Assembly: GCA_037447655.1 (NCBI GenBank)
Contig: JBBHKE010002031.1
Location: 1 to 28,985 of the forward strand
DNA: 28,985 nt
DNA from: Zygnema cylindricum
Lineage: Eukaryota > Streptophyta > Zygnematophyceae > Zygnematales > Zygnemataceae
Direction of reading: 5' to 3'
Shown: positions 8,691 through 18,863 of the stretch, piece after piece
Layout: each line of letters opens with the position of its first letter
How positions within the stretch are numbered: position 1 is the stretch's first letter
The notes under the pieces: generated by a model
Databases searched by the model: none
What the model saw: only the letters and a program-made list of their open reading frames with translations
Told to the model about the DNA's origin: nothing
Made by a program: the position numbers and the translations under genes

Positions 8691-9608
8691 AAGTATCGAC
8701 GTTTATTTTTGTCGTTTCCTCAAAAAATCAGTCCCGAACGAGAAATACTTTAGTCGTATGGAAAAAATACTTTTACCAGTCTTGTTGAAATTCTATGGGC
8801 TCCATTGCCCACAGAATTCGCAGATCCAAAAGAAGCTAATCTAGGTGATGCCGACTCCAAGTTGATATAAACCCAAAGGAATGATCCCTTGACAATGAGA
8901 ACCCCAATACACCTTCACCCCTGTGAAGAGAAGACCTTTTGTATGCTCAGTTCCACCACAAGTGCAAAGCTTGAATATGTGTTTTGGACAATATTCCCCA
9001 CTTTGACTTTCCCACTGAATAAGTGCCACCCTGGCACGCAAAGACTCTGACCGACTACACCCCTGTGTAGCTTGGACTCCCTTGAGTCCGCAGCAAAAAG
9101 AATCACTGAATTTGCTCACCCGAGCATTAAGTTATAGCTGGTCAAAGATGATCTTCATAGTTACAAGCTCTCTTAGAGAGAGGTACCTAAATATCACTAA
9201 GTCTTGGTCTGCCTACTCACGACTACCTTCTACTAAACCCTAGTCTAATTGGAACACTATATAGTACAAGAAGGTACGATGGGCGATATACTTATTGTAC
9301 GGCCATTGTACGACATGGTCTACAAGGTGACATTTGCCAAATCGGGAGCCATGGTTCCTCCTCCCATCTTCTCCGACATCAAATAATGTGGCGCCACGTG
9401 GCAACGCGTGAGGCTATCCCCAAAGGACGCCGAAAGCTTATTGTGGGTGGCGGTTGTAATAGTGTCGTCCGATCAGTTGTATTTATACGGCTTCGATTCG
9501 CTTCCATGCATGAATTGATTAATGCACGTTTTCGTTAGTCTGCTGCGAATTAGTCCTTTAGATTAGCATATATATATGCGTGAAACATATCATGTACATC
9601 TTTTCCTT

Positions 9609-9680
9609 AGTGCCTTAATGGATAAGGCGTAGGTCTACATAGTAATCCGCAGACCCGGTTCAAATCAGGCCAGAAGCACT
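9609..9680 (+). repeat. tRNA-Arg-like Pol III promoter segment (SINE-type), copy A
   Basis: GCCTTAATGGATAAGGCG resembles the D-arm/A box of plant tRNA-Arg, and GGTTCAAATC is a good B box about 30 bases on. The outer bases AGTGC/GCACT could pair as an acceptor stem. However, the T-stem has mismatches and no sensible anticodon arm forms, so this is a tRNA-derived relic or SINE head rather than a working tRNA. Confidence 0.6.
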
Positions 9681-9809
9681 CTTCTACTAAAACTAGTAAA
9701 ATACCTTCTGATTCATTCTGTCTCCTTCTAAATGACGCAAAAGCACTATTTTACTAAAACTAGTAAAATATCTTCTAATTCATTCTGTCTTCTTGTAAAT
9801 GACGCAGCA
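9676..9809 (+). repeat. 67-bp tandem duplication in copy A
   Basis: GCACT plus CTACTAAAACTAGTAAAATA through AAATGACGCA occurs twice, starting at 9676 and 9743, with a handful of substitutions. Copy B has only one degenerate version of this stretch. Confidence 0.85.
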
Positions 9810-9934
9810 ACCATGGCCTGCCTTTGGTCCTCTCTTTCTCTCTATTTACATTCTAACTAAAATATAGAAGTGAACTATTAATTACCTTTTTCCAACACTC
9901 TATTTATTTTTCCAATACAGATCTAGAAAATACA

Positions 9935-10810
9935 TAAATTTCAACATTGACCCACAGAATGAGCAGCCTATGTAAAGCCTCTAGGATAATATTTGCCCCT
10001 TCCACTTTCCCACTGAATAAGTGTCGCGCAAGCACACAAATATTCTGACCACCCTCACCCCTGTGAGGACAAGACTCCCTTGAGTTAAACGCAAAAAGAA
10101 TCACTGAATTTGCTCCCCTGAGCAGTAAGTTATGGCTGGTCAAAGATGACCTTTATACTTACAAGCTCTCTTAGAGAGAGGTACCTAAATATCACTAAGT
10201 CTTGGTCTGCCTACTCACGACTACCTACTACTAAACCCTAGTCCAATAGGAACACTATATAGTACAAGAAGGTACAATAAGAGATGTACTTATTGTACGA
10301 CCATTGTACGACATGGTCTACAAGGTGACACATGTCAAATCGGGAGCCATGGTTCCTCCTCCTATCTTCTCCGGTATCAAATAATGTGGCGCCATGTGGC
10401 ACCGAGTGACCCTTTCTCTAAATGACGCCAAAAGCTCACTTCGCGTGGCGGCTACAATGCTGGCCGTCTGATCAAAACATATTTTACACGGTTCAGATTC
10501 GCATACATGCATGAATTGCTCCTTTTGGTTAGTATGTTGTTAATTAGCTGTTGCGTTAATGTTTAGATATCTTTGAAACCCTCCACGTGTATCGTTTCGA
10601 TAACGCCTTAGTGGTTAAGACGTATGATTATATAGGGGTCGATAAACCCAAGTTCAAATCTGCACCTAGGCAACATTTTAGTAAAATATCCTCTACTTCA
10701 AAATCTGACACTTTCTAAATATGGCGGCAGACATGGCGTGCCTTTGATCCTCACTCTCTTTCTTTAAAGTAAAACTAAAATATAGAAGTGAACTATTAAT
10801 TACCTTTAGT
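9935..10810. repeat. Long direct repeat, copy B
   Basis: Second copy of the unit at 8790-9888, separated from it by about 46 bp. The ends match (CCCACAGAAT at the left, TATAGAAGTGAACTATTAATTACC at the right). It lacks about 160 bp near the left end and the 67-bp duplication of copy A. The tRNA-like segment occupies the same relative position, so it was present before the duplication. Confidence 0.75.
10602..10672 (+). repeat. tRNA-like Pol III promoter segment, copy B
   Basis: Aligns position by position with 9609-9680. A-box-like GCCTTAGTGGTTAAGACG and B-box-like AGTTCAAATCT are both kept, although the surrounding bases have diverged strongly. Confidence 0.55.
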
Positions 10811-11077
10811 AAACATGGATTTACTCTATGTTTGTCATTTTGTGAACTCCTTTTGGCGTTTTCTTCTTTTCAACCCCCGGGCAAGAGAATCCAGATCATA
10901 AAAAAACTTAATCAAAAATCACCCCGTGAGGTGATTTTAGTTGAAATAAAAACGAAACAACGGATGACAAACAATCCACGCACGCGTCACACGAGTGGGA
11001 AAATCTTAGGACGAGGCAAAGTTATCGCTATTTTTCTCCCTGTATGTCACCAACAAGTACAAAAAAAAAGTGCAAAG
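10811..11077. other. Intervening sequence with one small hairpin, no gene seen
   Basis: Between copy B and the chromovirus LTR. A 9-bp perfect inverted repeat (AAAATCACC, 6-base loop, GGTGATTTT) lies at 10915-10938. An open frame across 10832-11206 shows no recognisable motif and runs into the LTR. Confidence 0.45.
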
Positions 11078-11506
11078 GTCTTTGTAATAAAATTTCCTAC
11101 CTCTCAGAAAAAATCCCATTACTTCAACCGATTTCAACAACACAATCCATACATTGAAATACACACATTTCCATTAAACATCACTCACATAAGGATCAAC
11201 TTTTAATTAGAAGAAGCTTCAGTCCACATGACATTCACCTTGGTCTCTTGCCCTCTTGGCTCTACCCTTCTTTTAAAGTATTTTCCGCTGCCCTCCACTC
11301 TTAAATATTTTTATCTCTTAACTAATAAAACAGTACCTAATTAGCAAGAGATTTCCGTGCAAAATGTCATTGCTCCATTTTGGTATTATTCGCTCATGGT
11401 CAAGATCAGTCAAAATTTCCACAAACTTTTCCAAATGAAAAGATGCCTACTTTTCTTTTCGACTTCACAATTTATCCATCATCGCCTTGGACTAGTTAAG
11501 CCAGAG

Positions 11507-11614
11507 TCAACTCTCCGTTCAACAAGCTTCTACTTGGGCCAATCATTGATTAGCTTAGACTCAACTCTCCGTTCAACAGGCTTCTTCATGGGCCAATCAT
11601 TAATCAGCTAAGAC
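11507..11614 (+). repeat. 54-bp tandem duplication inside the 3' LTR
   Basis: TCAACTCTCCGTTCAACAAG ... GGGCCAATCATTGATTAGC is repeated starting at 11507 and 11561. The 5' LTR has a single copy (near 19287), so this arose after insertion. Confidence 0.9.
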
Positions 11615-11655
11615 TGAGAGTGACCAATGCAAAAACGTGCGGAATCTGTGACTAA

Positions 11656-12435
11656 GGGTATGTCCCCATGAACTTGTAATTTAGCGAAATTACTTTGTAT
11701 TTTAGCGCGGATCCTCCAGACCCGGTTTTCAAGTGTCCCTATGTGTGTAAGGACGGAATCGTAACTTACGCTTGTGACAATTGTACACGTCGACAATACT
11801 TCTGACGGTTGTCAACGTTTTCAATCCGCGGTCGCACGTTATTTTTTGTAACTGCTTGTGACGTCACATGTCTTACCGTGACATTGTCGACGTACCACCT
11901 TTTTGCCTGTGTCGTTTCACTGTTGAAGAAAAGGCGCTTTGCCTTTGCGTCGTCTGTCCGGTCGACGTGAAATGGCATTGGAATTTGAAAACCCCTGCAA
12001 AAAAAAAAATTATACTTGACGAAAACGGACAAAACCAAACAAATCGTGTACTTTTATTCGTCGTATTAGAACACAAATGGACAAAACATAGCGAATTCTT
12101 TACTTTTCTTTGTCCTTGGAAATCGTATGAAATTTTTTGAAAAATTACGGCACGTGAAAATACATATTCCTATTTGTTTATCGAAAATACCTAGTTTTAA
12201 AACACATCGCGCATGTATTTTACACGAAAGGTTGAAGATGACGTTTTTTGTCGTGGAAGTGGGTCGAAAAACGCAAGACGACAAATTTTCGTACATTTTA
12301 AGTTCGAGGATGACGGAAATTGTACTATACAAATTTGTTATTCTTTCGTATGGTTGCAACTTAGTTAGTACGGTGCTAAGTTTTACAGGAAAACGACAGA
12401 AAAAAACCCTTACTTATGCACATGGGGACATACCC
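11656..12435. mobile_element. 780-bp non-autonomous TIR element, PIF/Harbinger-like
   Basis: Terminal inverted repeats GGGTATGTCCCCATG and CATGGGGACATACCC (15 bp, perfect) are flanked by TAA on both sides (11653-11655, 12436-12438). The homologous position in the other LTR is uninterrupted (near 19374). A 3-bp TAA/TTA duplication and GGG-starting TIRs are typical of PIF/Harbinger (Tourist) elements. Internal open frames show no transposase motif, so it is non-autonomous. Confidence 0.82.
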
Positions 12436-12880
12436 TAAGTATGTAGTATTTCTAACCAATCAAATGCTACCTTTTACTATGTAACATTTACCTGCAAAAG
12501 TGCGCGTGAATTGAAACGCAACTTCACACGCTCGCGCGTCACAAATTTCACACGCTAAACTACCTACGTATTTGACTTATGACGTTTCGTAACAAAAATT
12601 GGATGAAACGAAATATCATGCATACCAAACAACTATTAGTACTTTTTCGAACATACGCCGGAAATTCCTCTACTAATTTGACCCTTAACCCGTTATAAGG
12701 AACTCATTTGTTATTTTGACCACTCATTGTCGCCTAAATACACTAATCGCTATAACTTTTAAAATACCACTCCAAATTGTGCGATTCTTTTGCGAACGTC
12801 TAACAAATTCATAACTCTATATTTGTAACAGTTAAATACCCATTTATGAACAAGTTTGATCCCTTATTACTATTACATCA

Positions 12881-12890
12881 TCCTTTCTTT
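12881..12890 (-). promoter_or_regulatory. Polypurine tract of the chromovirus-like element
   Basis: The minus strand reads AAAGAAAGGA just before the 3' LTR start. It is the expected plus-strand primer site, with a few extra bases before the LTR TG. Confidence 0.55.
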
Positions 12891-12959
12891 ATTTTTAACT
12901 GACCTCAAACACATTTTACTCTGAAGGTGGTACTTCTATATAATTATCTCTCCAATACC

Positions 12960-13360
12960 TTTGCAAAAACTCAATTTTTTTCGTCCTCTAAGGTCAACTC
13001 ATCTTCCGGTCTTCCTCGATAATGCACTTGCCAAAATATAGTATTGTCGACTTTAAACTGTTGACTAACCTAATCTATAACCCATCTATGAAGCTGAGGT
13101 TCTATAGTTATTGAGGGATCCAATTCCAATTCTGAATCTATAACCCATCTATGAAGCTGAGGTTCTATAGTTATTGAGGGATTCAATTCCAATTCTCCTT
13201 CAGGTGGTTGAAGATTTGCTGGTTTCAATTGACTAATATGTATCACTAGATGATTTTTTGTTGAAGGCACAAAGTCTTATTTGGCAACAACTAATGATAT
13301 CATCTTCATTACAATAAATGGTCCAATGTATTTTGGAGCAAATTTCCCGGTAGAATCTTA
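12960..13360 (-). pseudogene. Integrase C-terminus and chromodomain-like tail remnant
   Basis: Reading down the minus strand, KFAPKYIGP (near 13350-13330) and HISQLKPA (near 13235) are the end of a Ty3/gypsy integrase. They are followed by HRWVID repeats and then WQVHYRGRPEDELTLE-like residues (about 13030-12980), which resemble the W-x-G-x-P-E-x-x-T-W-E part of a chromodomain. The frame has stops between these pieces. No intact protein can be made. Confidence 0.65.
13072..13197 (-). repeat. 63-bp in-frame tandem duplication in the integrase tail
   Basis: Two copies starting at 13072 and 13135, nearly identical, add a second ELELDPSITIEPQLHRWVID-like segment of 21 residues. Because 63 is a multiple of three, the frame is kept. 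Confidence 0.92.
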
Positions 13361-13686
13361 TTGTCCCTTGATCCTACATCTGTAATGAGTTGTTGAAAGC
13401 CAAACTCTGTCACTTGTGTTTACCACCCAATCACCCCGTTTGGGGTTAGCATTTAATTCTTGCCTCCTTTGTGCCTCCACTAATGCATCCTTGACTGATT
13501 CCCATACTTTTTGAATGTATTCCCAAAACTCCTTTCGATAACCTCTATTTTCTTGAGTGACTCCTGTAATTAAGTCTAATGTTTCTCTCGGTTGGTGGAT
13601 CCGTATGCGACTTCAAACAGTGAGAATTCTGTACTGACATGTTTACATAAATTGTATACAAATTCCATTAATGACACTTTAGATTT

Positions 13687-14230
13687 CTATGTGTTCAAAA
13701 CTCGACTGCAAACAATCCTACGCATTTTTTCCAATATACGGTTCATCTTTTGTTTTTGTCCATCTGTTTGAGGATGATAGGAGGTACTCATTATTAATTT
13801 TGTGCCTAAATTTTGTTGGAATTCTTTCCCAAATGCAGAAGTAAATATAGAGTCTATATCACTGAATATGGATAGAGGAACTTTATAATGTCTGACCACG
13901 TTGTCAAAGTATAATTTTGCGATATCTACAACTGAATGACTAGTTTTGCAAGGGATAAAAATTGTCATTTTATTGAACCTGTTGACTACGACCATGATAG
14001 TGTCATTTCTTTTAGATGTAGGTGGCAACCTTAAAATAAAATCAATCCATACTGACAGATACCCATGCTCTTTCTAGGATATCCAAAGGTTTTAAGAGAC
14101 CTCTAAGTTTTTGGTTACTTTGTTTACTTTGTTGGCTGAGAATGCCACTTTTTACATGTTTAGACACCTCTTTTGCCATCCATTGCCAAAAAAATCTACT
14201 TTGGAACCGGCCAAGAGTTTTATCTCAACC
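13687..14230 (-). pseudogene. Ty3/gypsy integrase core remnant
   Basis: SMDFILRLPP (near 14060) has the first catalytic Asp and FSDIDSIFTSAF the second. TSYHPQTDGQ follows at the right distance, but the catalytic Glu of the D-D-35-E triad is replaced (QTE is now QKQ). The usual V-V-D-R is V-V-N-R. Frame breaks separate the N-terminal part (14230-14030) from the core. Inactive. Confidence 0.85.
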
Positions 14231-14858
14231 TAGATGTCCTAAATGCTCATGGGCTTCTTGTAAATGTTATTTTCTTAAGTCTACCGCTTCAAGAACGCAT
14301 CACTTATCACCTATTTGCAATATAGTAATCCATCTTCTATTTCAAAGTTTTTTTACATGCCTCTCATTCAATTGGTCAAAAATCCCTCCGAAAAGATTCT
14401 TGCAAATTACAGCAAAATTAAGATCCTTATCATAACCATTTCTAACAACATCTAAAACAATTCATTCTGAACCATTACACATATTTCAAAACATCTGCTT
14501 AAAGGATCTACCACTACATTTGTCATTTCATGAATATGCTTGACGTTTGAAATATGCCAATTTATGCATCCATCTAACTTGTCTACATGTAATTATCTTT
14601 TCATCATTTAATTTATGTAGATAAAAAAGTGTTTCTTGTTATAATGAACCGTGAATTTTTTACTATGTATATAGCAACACCATTTCACCAATGGATAAAC
14701 AATTTTTGTAGATAAGAAATTTTTTTATTGTCATAATGAACCGTGAATTTTTTACTATGCAAATAGCAACGCCATTTCACTAATGCATGAACAATTACAA
14801 GTAAATTTTTTTCCTGTGCTGTGCTGGGTAATTTTTTTGAGCATCAATAGGTAATTTT
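14231..14858 (-). pseudogene. Decayed RNase H/integrase N-terminal region with a 91-bp duplication
   Basis: No continuous frame remains. Duplicated sequence GTAGATAA...ATAATGAACCGTGAATTTTT occurs at 14617 and 14708 (period 91-92 bp), and a 23-bp repeat with GGTAATTTTTT and AGCATCA lies at about 14827-14870. These duplications interrupt what should be RNase H. Confidence 0.6.
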
Positions 14859-15320
14859 TTAAGCATCATTGAATTTGGTAGACTTTAAACCAATAGGATG
14901 AAAACGTTTCTCAACTTTTTGACTTATAACTGCACCTAAACATTTGTCACATACATCTATGGTGATTAAAAACTTCAAACTCACTTGAAACTCTCCAACA
15001 AGATCGTGATACACTAGTGTAAGTGCAAAGGTCATCTTCTCTTTTAGTTTTTTGAAAGCTCTCATGTTATCAATTTCCCACACAAACGTCTCTCTCTCCC
15101 GTAATAAATTTGTCAAAAGTGCCACAATCATACTAAAGTTTCTGATTAATTTCTTGTAATAAGTGGCCAATCCCAAAAATGATGTAACTTCTGTGACATT
15201 AGTAGGTTGCTTCCAATTTTGAACTATAGTGATTTTGGACAGATCTGTTTTAACACTTTCCCCAGTAACTATATATCCTAAATATAATTGTTCATTTTTA
15301 AAGAAACTTGATTTTGTCAA
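14859..15320 (-). pseudogene. Reverse transcriptase thumb/RNase H start remnant
   Basis: An open segment of 153 residues. LGYIVTGESVKTDLSKI, FLGLATYYKKLIRNFS and the later ITIDVCDKCLGAVISQK correspond to the RT connection and the beginning of RNase H in Ty3/gypsy Pol (usual LGHIVS.., FLGL..YYRRFI, L.TDAS..G.G.VL.Q). The RNase H Asp is kept. It is one frame away from the preceding RT segment. Confidence 0.82.
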
Positions 15321-15343
15321 TTTTCCATATAATTTTATTTCCT

Positions 15344-16119
15344 TTATCTTTCCAATACTTTCGTTAAATGAGTTACATGTTGTTGTTTAGATTCACTATA
15401 AATTAGAATGTCATATATAAAGACTTGAACAAACTTATCTATATAATCCGAAAATGTTTGGTTAATTAATCTTTGGTAAATGGGCGGTGCATTCGTCGAA
15501 CCAAATGGCACCACTATCGATTCAAAATGACCGACTCTAGTTCTAAAAGCAGTTTTATCAACATCTTCAGTTTTAATTGGCACCTGATTAAAGCCACTAG
15601 GCAGATTAATCAAAAAAAATAATTTAGCATCTTTCAAGGGATTTATCAAATCAGATATCAGTGGTAACAAATACTTATCATTCACCGTAATCTTGTTCAA
15701 ACTACTATAGTGGACACACATTGTCAACGTTCCGTCTTTCTTTTGACGAAGAGGAATGGTGCTCCGTACGGTGATTTGCTGGGCTGAATATGTTTTTTCT
15801 CTAGAAGCTCATTGATTTATTCTTTTAACTCCTCCCGATCAAAGAAGCTATACTTATAAATTCATTTGACCAGAAGATTACATCCAAATTTCAAGTTAAT
15901 AACATGTTCCACATTTCGGGAAGGTGGCCGTCTTGAGGGTAAATCGCTTAGGAAAACATCTCGAAATTCAAAAATCAAATCGTTAACAACAACATCAAAT
16001 GTATTACTGTCCGTTACAAAATCGTATTTAAGTTTTGCAATATTTTTAGTGGTGTTTGATTTAGGAATGACATCAATATTACTGTTTTCTCCCCCACCTT
16101 TCATCAATAATTGCCTCAA
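15344..16119 (-). pseudogene. Ty3/gypsy reverse transcriptase remnant
   Basis: The first segment (16119-15862) has the pre-RT stretch DLPSRRPPSRNVEHVI. The second (15727-15344) has RT blocks: VHYSSLNKIT, FFLINLPSGFNQVPI (motif A, catalytic Asp changed to Asn), FGSTNAPPIYQRLI, and FIYDILIYS (motif C, first Asp of the FIDD box changed to Tyr). The two segments are separated by a frame break around 15730-15860. Loss of catalytic Asp residues in both motifs makes it non-functional. Confidence 0.9.
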
Positions 16120-16267
16120 TTTACTAATAACAAGAAAACATGATTTGTTTTATCATTTAAGTGCTTTTCAAATTGTTTAGCTGAAATCAAAACTTCCACT
16201 CCCAATTTGTTTATATTATTCATATTATTTCTATGTAATTTTTTTGAAGGTAATGTTTGCAAACCTT

Positions 16268-16594
16268 CTAATCATTTTCAAACTTCACTTTCAGTGTGTT
16301 AGTTCCCCAATTAATTTGACGATTATGTTCAGTTAACCAAGGCTTTCCCAGTTTTTTTTTCTCACTTCCCAAATTTATTATTTCACACACAACTTTCATT
16401 TTATGACCCTGGATATCAACTAATATTGTGTTAGTTAGTAAATCTAATATGGATTTATTACCATTTACCACTTGAACATGTAATTGCTTTTCCCTTATGA
16501 CAGTAGGAATTTTGTTTTCCTCTATTAACTTGTGTGAAATAAAATTATGTGTAGCACCTGAATCAACCACTACTCTTAATGGTTTACTTTCCAC
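16268..16594 (-). pseudogene. Retropepsin-like aspartic protease segment
   Basis: A 108-residue open segment with VVDSGATHNFIS (catalytic Asp kept) and LGKPWLTEHN-like (usual LGMPWL) further on, typical of plant Ty3/gypsy protease domains. It is detached by stops from the zinc-knuckle segment upstream and the RT downstream. Confidence 0.88.
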
Positions 16595-16814
16595 TAAAGA
16601 CTAGAATCTGATCAAACTGTGTCGGGTGTCATCGTTACTTAATTGTCCAAACATAGGTCTATTGTTAAGAATTTCATCACAAGGATTCTTCAAACTATAT
16701 AGTGTAGTCAGAATCATAACAAAATCTGCTATCCGAACTTTTTTATTCATTAACTTGCCTTCCATAGTTAACTCCTTAACTTTGGATTCGGTTGACTAAA
16801 CCGAGGACTTTCAA

Positions 16815-17048
16815 CTAGTCGTTTTCGTTTTTCACCTCTTGGGCTTCATGCTCAGCTAGATATAATGCAAAATCTTCTTGGAGACATTCATTGACATCAA
16901 TTGTTTGTAGAGAACCTTGATGTGCATAGTCCTTAGTGTAATGATATAGAACCCCGCGTTCAAAACAAGTGACTTTATTTTTGGGTTTTGTGCACTTTAT
17001 TTTGAAATGTCTCTCCTCTCCGCTGTTATAACAATTAATCTTCTTCAA
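16815..17048 (-). pseudogene. Gag zinc-knuckle remnant
   Basis: CYNSGEERHFKIKC keeps the spacing of a CCHC knuckle, but its second Cys is now Ser. A second degenerate knuckle begins CFERG and has lost its later ligands. Part of the dead chromovirus gag. Confidence 0.75.
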
Positions 17049-17639
17049 TTGTGCACGCTCAAATGATATATGACCCTTTTTCTAACAGATAGTGCATGTG
17101 GGTATGAAAAGATTAGGTTTTTGAGCATTAATGCTCAATTTAGGACTATTAATGTATCACCCTCGATTGTTAAATTTGTTTTTTGCACTAACACTGTCCA
17201 CCCCTCTAATTTCCCCCGAAGTTATTTTTCCTATTCACCAGAAGTGCAAACCCGCATTCAGACCCTCATCATCAAATTCCTCCTCACCCCACTCTCATAC
17301 TTCATTCAAATTACCCCTGAGTGATCAAGTTTCCGATTGTACCCCAAGTGATCCTTTAGTTTCAATACCTTATCTTGTAATTCCTCCAAATTATGAAATT
17401 TCTGATGTTTCAGTTTCGATTTGAGTATAAAATTCAAATAATTTAAGAAATGCAACTTAGCTATTTCACCAATCAAACCTATGGCATGAATGTTAGATGA
17501 GTCAAATCCACAATATAATTCTTCACAGATCCAGTCAGTTTACAGTTCAACCATTTTTTTTCTATCCAGGATTTATAACTGACTGACAAGAAAGAAACGC
17601 GATTTGATCGCGTTTTTAAAAGCTTCACGATTAGCATTA

Positions 17640-18114
17640 TCAAAAAATCAAATTAGACATTCTCTGATTGTAATACCAAAATCTGAGCATCACCCTTCAG
17701 ACAGGTAACAACAAAAGTTGTGTAATCATCACGATCACAATTGTTTGATTCCAAATAATACTCCATATGAAAAATCTAAGCATCCAACTCATCAATATTT
17801 TTACCATCAAAGGATGTTGCTTCACTAATAGACAATTTCATATCTTTTATCTTCTTAGGTCTATCGTGATCATCTTCCCTAAAAATGACATTCCTCTTAG
17901 TACTTTTACCCTTTTTATCATTAACATTCTTTCAAGAGTGAATTAGATTAATTAGCTTATCCAATTTTTGATTTGAAACATTCACATTTTCCTTAACATC
18001 TTTCAATTCACTCTTCAGTTCAAAAATTGTTTCAACTACAAAAACAACATGATTATTTAATATTTTGACCAATTTCACACTACGTTTCTTCAACACATTC
18101 AAGGCATTCTCCAT
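17640..18114 (-). pseudogene. Gag remnant of the chromovirus-like element
   Basis: A 60-residue open start (18114-17932; Lys/Val/Leu-rich, possibly coiled) is followed after stops by a readable stretch. That stretch has ISEATSFDGKN..ELDA, IFHMEYYLESNN and TTFVVTCLKGDAQ, matching the F-x-G..W..ME.YF...A...L.G.A pattern of retrotransposon gag. Several stops interrupt it. The stretch 17050-17640 is too decayed to read. Confidence 0.65.
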
Positions 18115-18849
18115 TTTATGTTTCTATGCAAAATTTGCCATTATCACACAATGAAATCAAGCAAAAAAAACGTAAAATATAATTATCCAATTGAGTTTGC
18201 AGCAGATTTGAAGTATTTAGAGTGCTCGAATCCAAAACTATATTTCTTAAAAAAAAAAAGACATTGAAAGATATCAAAATATGAGAAATCAAATAAACAT
18301 TAAAAGTTTTTAGTGAAAATTCAATTTTCCTAAATATAGACACATAAAGGTAAAATGTTTATTTTCTAATTTTTCAAGAGCAAAGTTGAAAGCAATCAGA
18401 GGTAACAATTTATGGATTGATAAGTTTTCAATCATTTATGGACTCCTTTGCTCTTGAAGATGTAAAGTGCTTCACTTTCCTTGTTATACATCATAAAATT
18501 TCCCATTTCCCACTACATCAAGATCTTTTCAAATCTAACCTCACATTTTCACCCTTCATGGCTTCAAGCCCTCCATCTAGACATGATTCATTGCTAGGAG
18601 AAAGCAAGTTTGTTTGGCCTCTAGGTAATTGGAGTGAGATTCAACGGTGGTTACACTGCCCACCCCGCCTGAGTCCTTAAGACCTAAGCACGCCCCACAT
18701 TTAACCAAGGGCCACTGGCATTGTGGTCATTTAGTTTCACTCCAACCCCCCACCACTTCACATTGTGGTTCCTCCTACACAGGTCAGAGCATCATCACCG
18801 GTCACGGTAGTCGATTTTCGGGTGAGCAAGCTTCTGGTTTCTAACCAAA
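18115..18849 (-). other. Untranslated leader of the chromovirus-like element
   Basis: Between the PBS and the first gag codons. A/T-rich with short chance open frames on both strands; no domain recognised. Confidence 0.5.
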
Positions 18850-18861
18850 GCTCCGATACCA
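18850..18861 (-). promoter_or_regulatory. Primer-binding site (initiator tRNA-Met type)
   Basis: TGGTATCGGAGC on the minus strand, two bases after the 5' LTR end. The usual plant initiator-Met PBS is TGGTATCAGAGC; this has G for A at position 8, exactly as in the copia element downstream. Confidence 0.85.
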
Positions 18862-18863
18862 TA

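Larger units (their letters stand above)
8790..9888. repeat. Long direct repeat, copy A
   Basis: Homologous over most of its length to 9935-10810. The best-conserved core is 9110-9340 (TGGTCAAAGATGA, CTCTCTTAGAGAGAGGTACC, AACACTATATAGTACAAGAA). It contains a tRNA-like segment (9609-9680) and its own 67-bp tandem duplication. I see no protein-coding signal, terminal inverted repeat or target duplication, so its class is unknown. Confidence 0.75.
11083..12877 (-). repeat. 3' LTR of the chromovirus-like element
   Basis: 1795 bp, from TGTAATAA at the left to ATTACA at the right on the + strand. After subtracting the 780-bp TIR insertion with its extra 3 bp and an extra 54-bp duplicate, about 958 bp remain, matching the other LTR (about 960 bp). 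Shared blocks include GATTTCCGTGCAAA, CCACAAACTTTTCCAAA and TAATTTGACCCTTAACCCG. Confidence 0.88.

Noticed and set aside
9609-9680. A functional tRNA-Arg gene
   Set aside because: A and B boxes are good, but the T-stem has mismatches and no normal anticodon arm forms.
11868-12438. Overlapping open frames inside the 780-bp TIR element
   Set aside because: Both strands are open with no transposase or other motif. The + frame even runs into the terminal inverted repeat, so chance is likelier.
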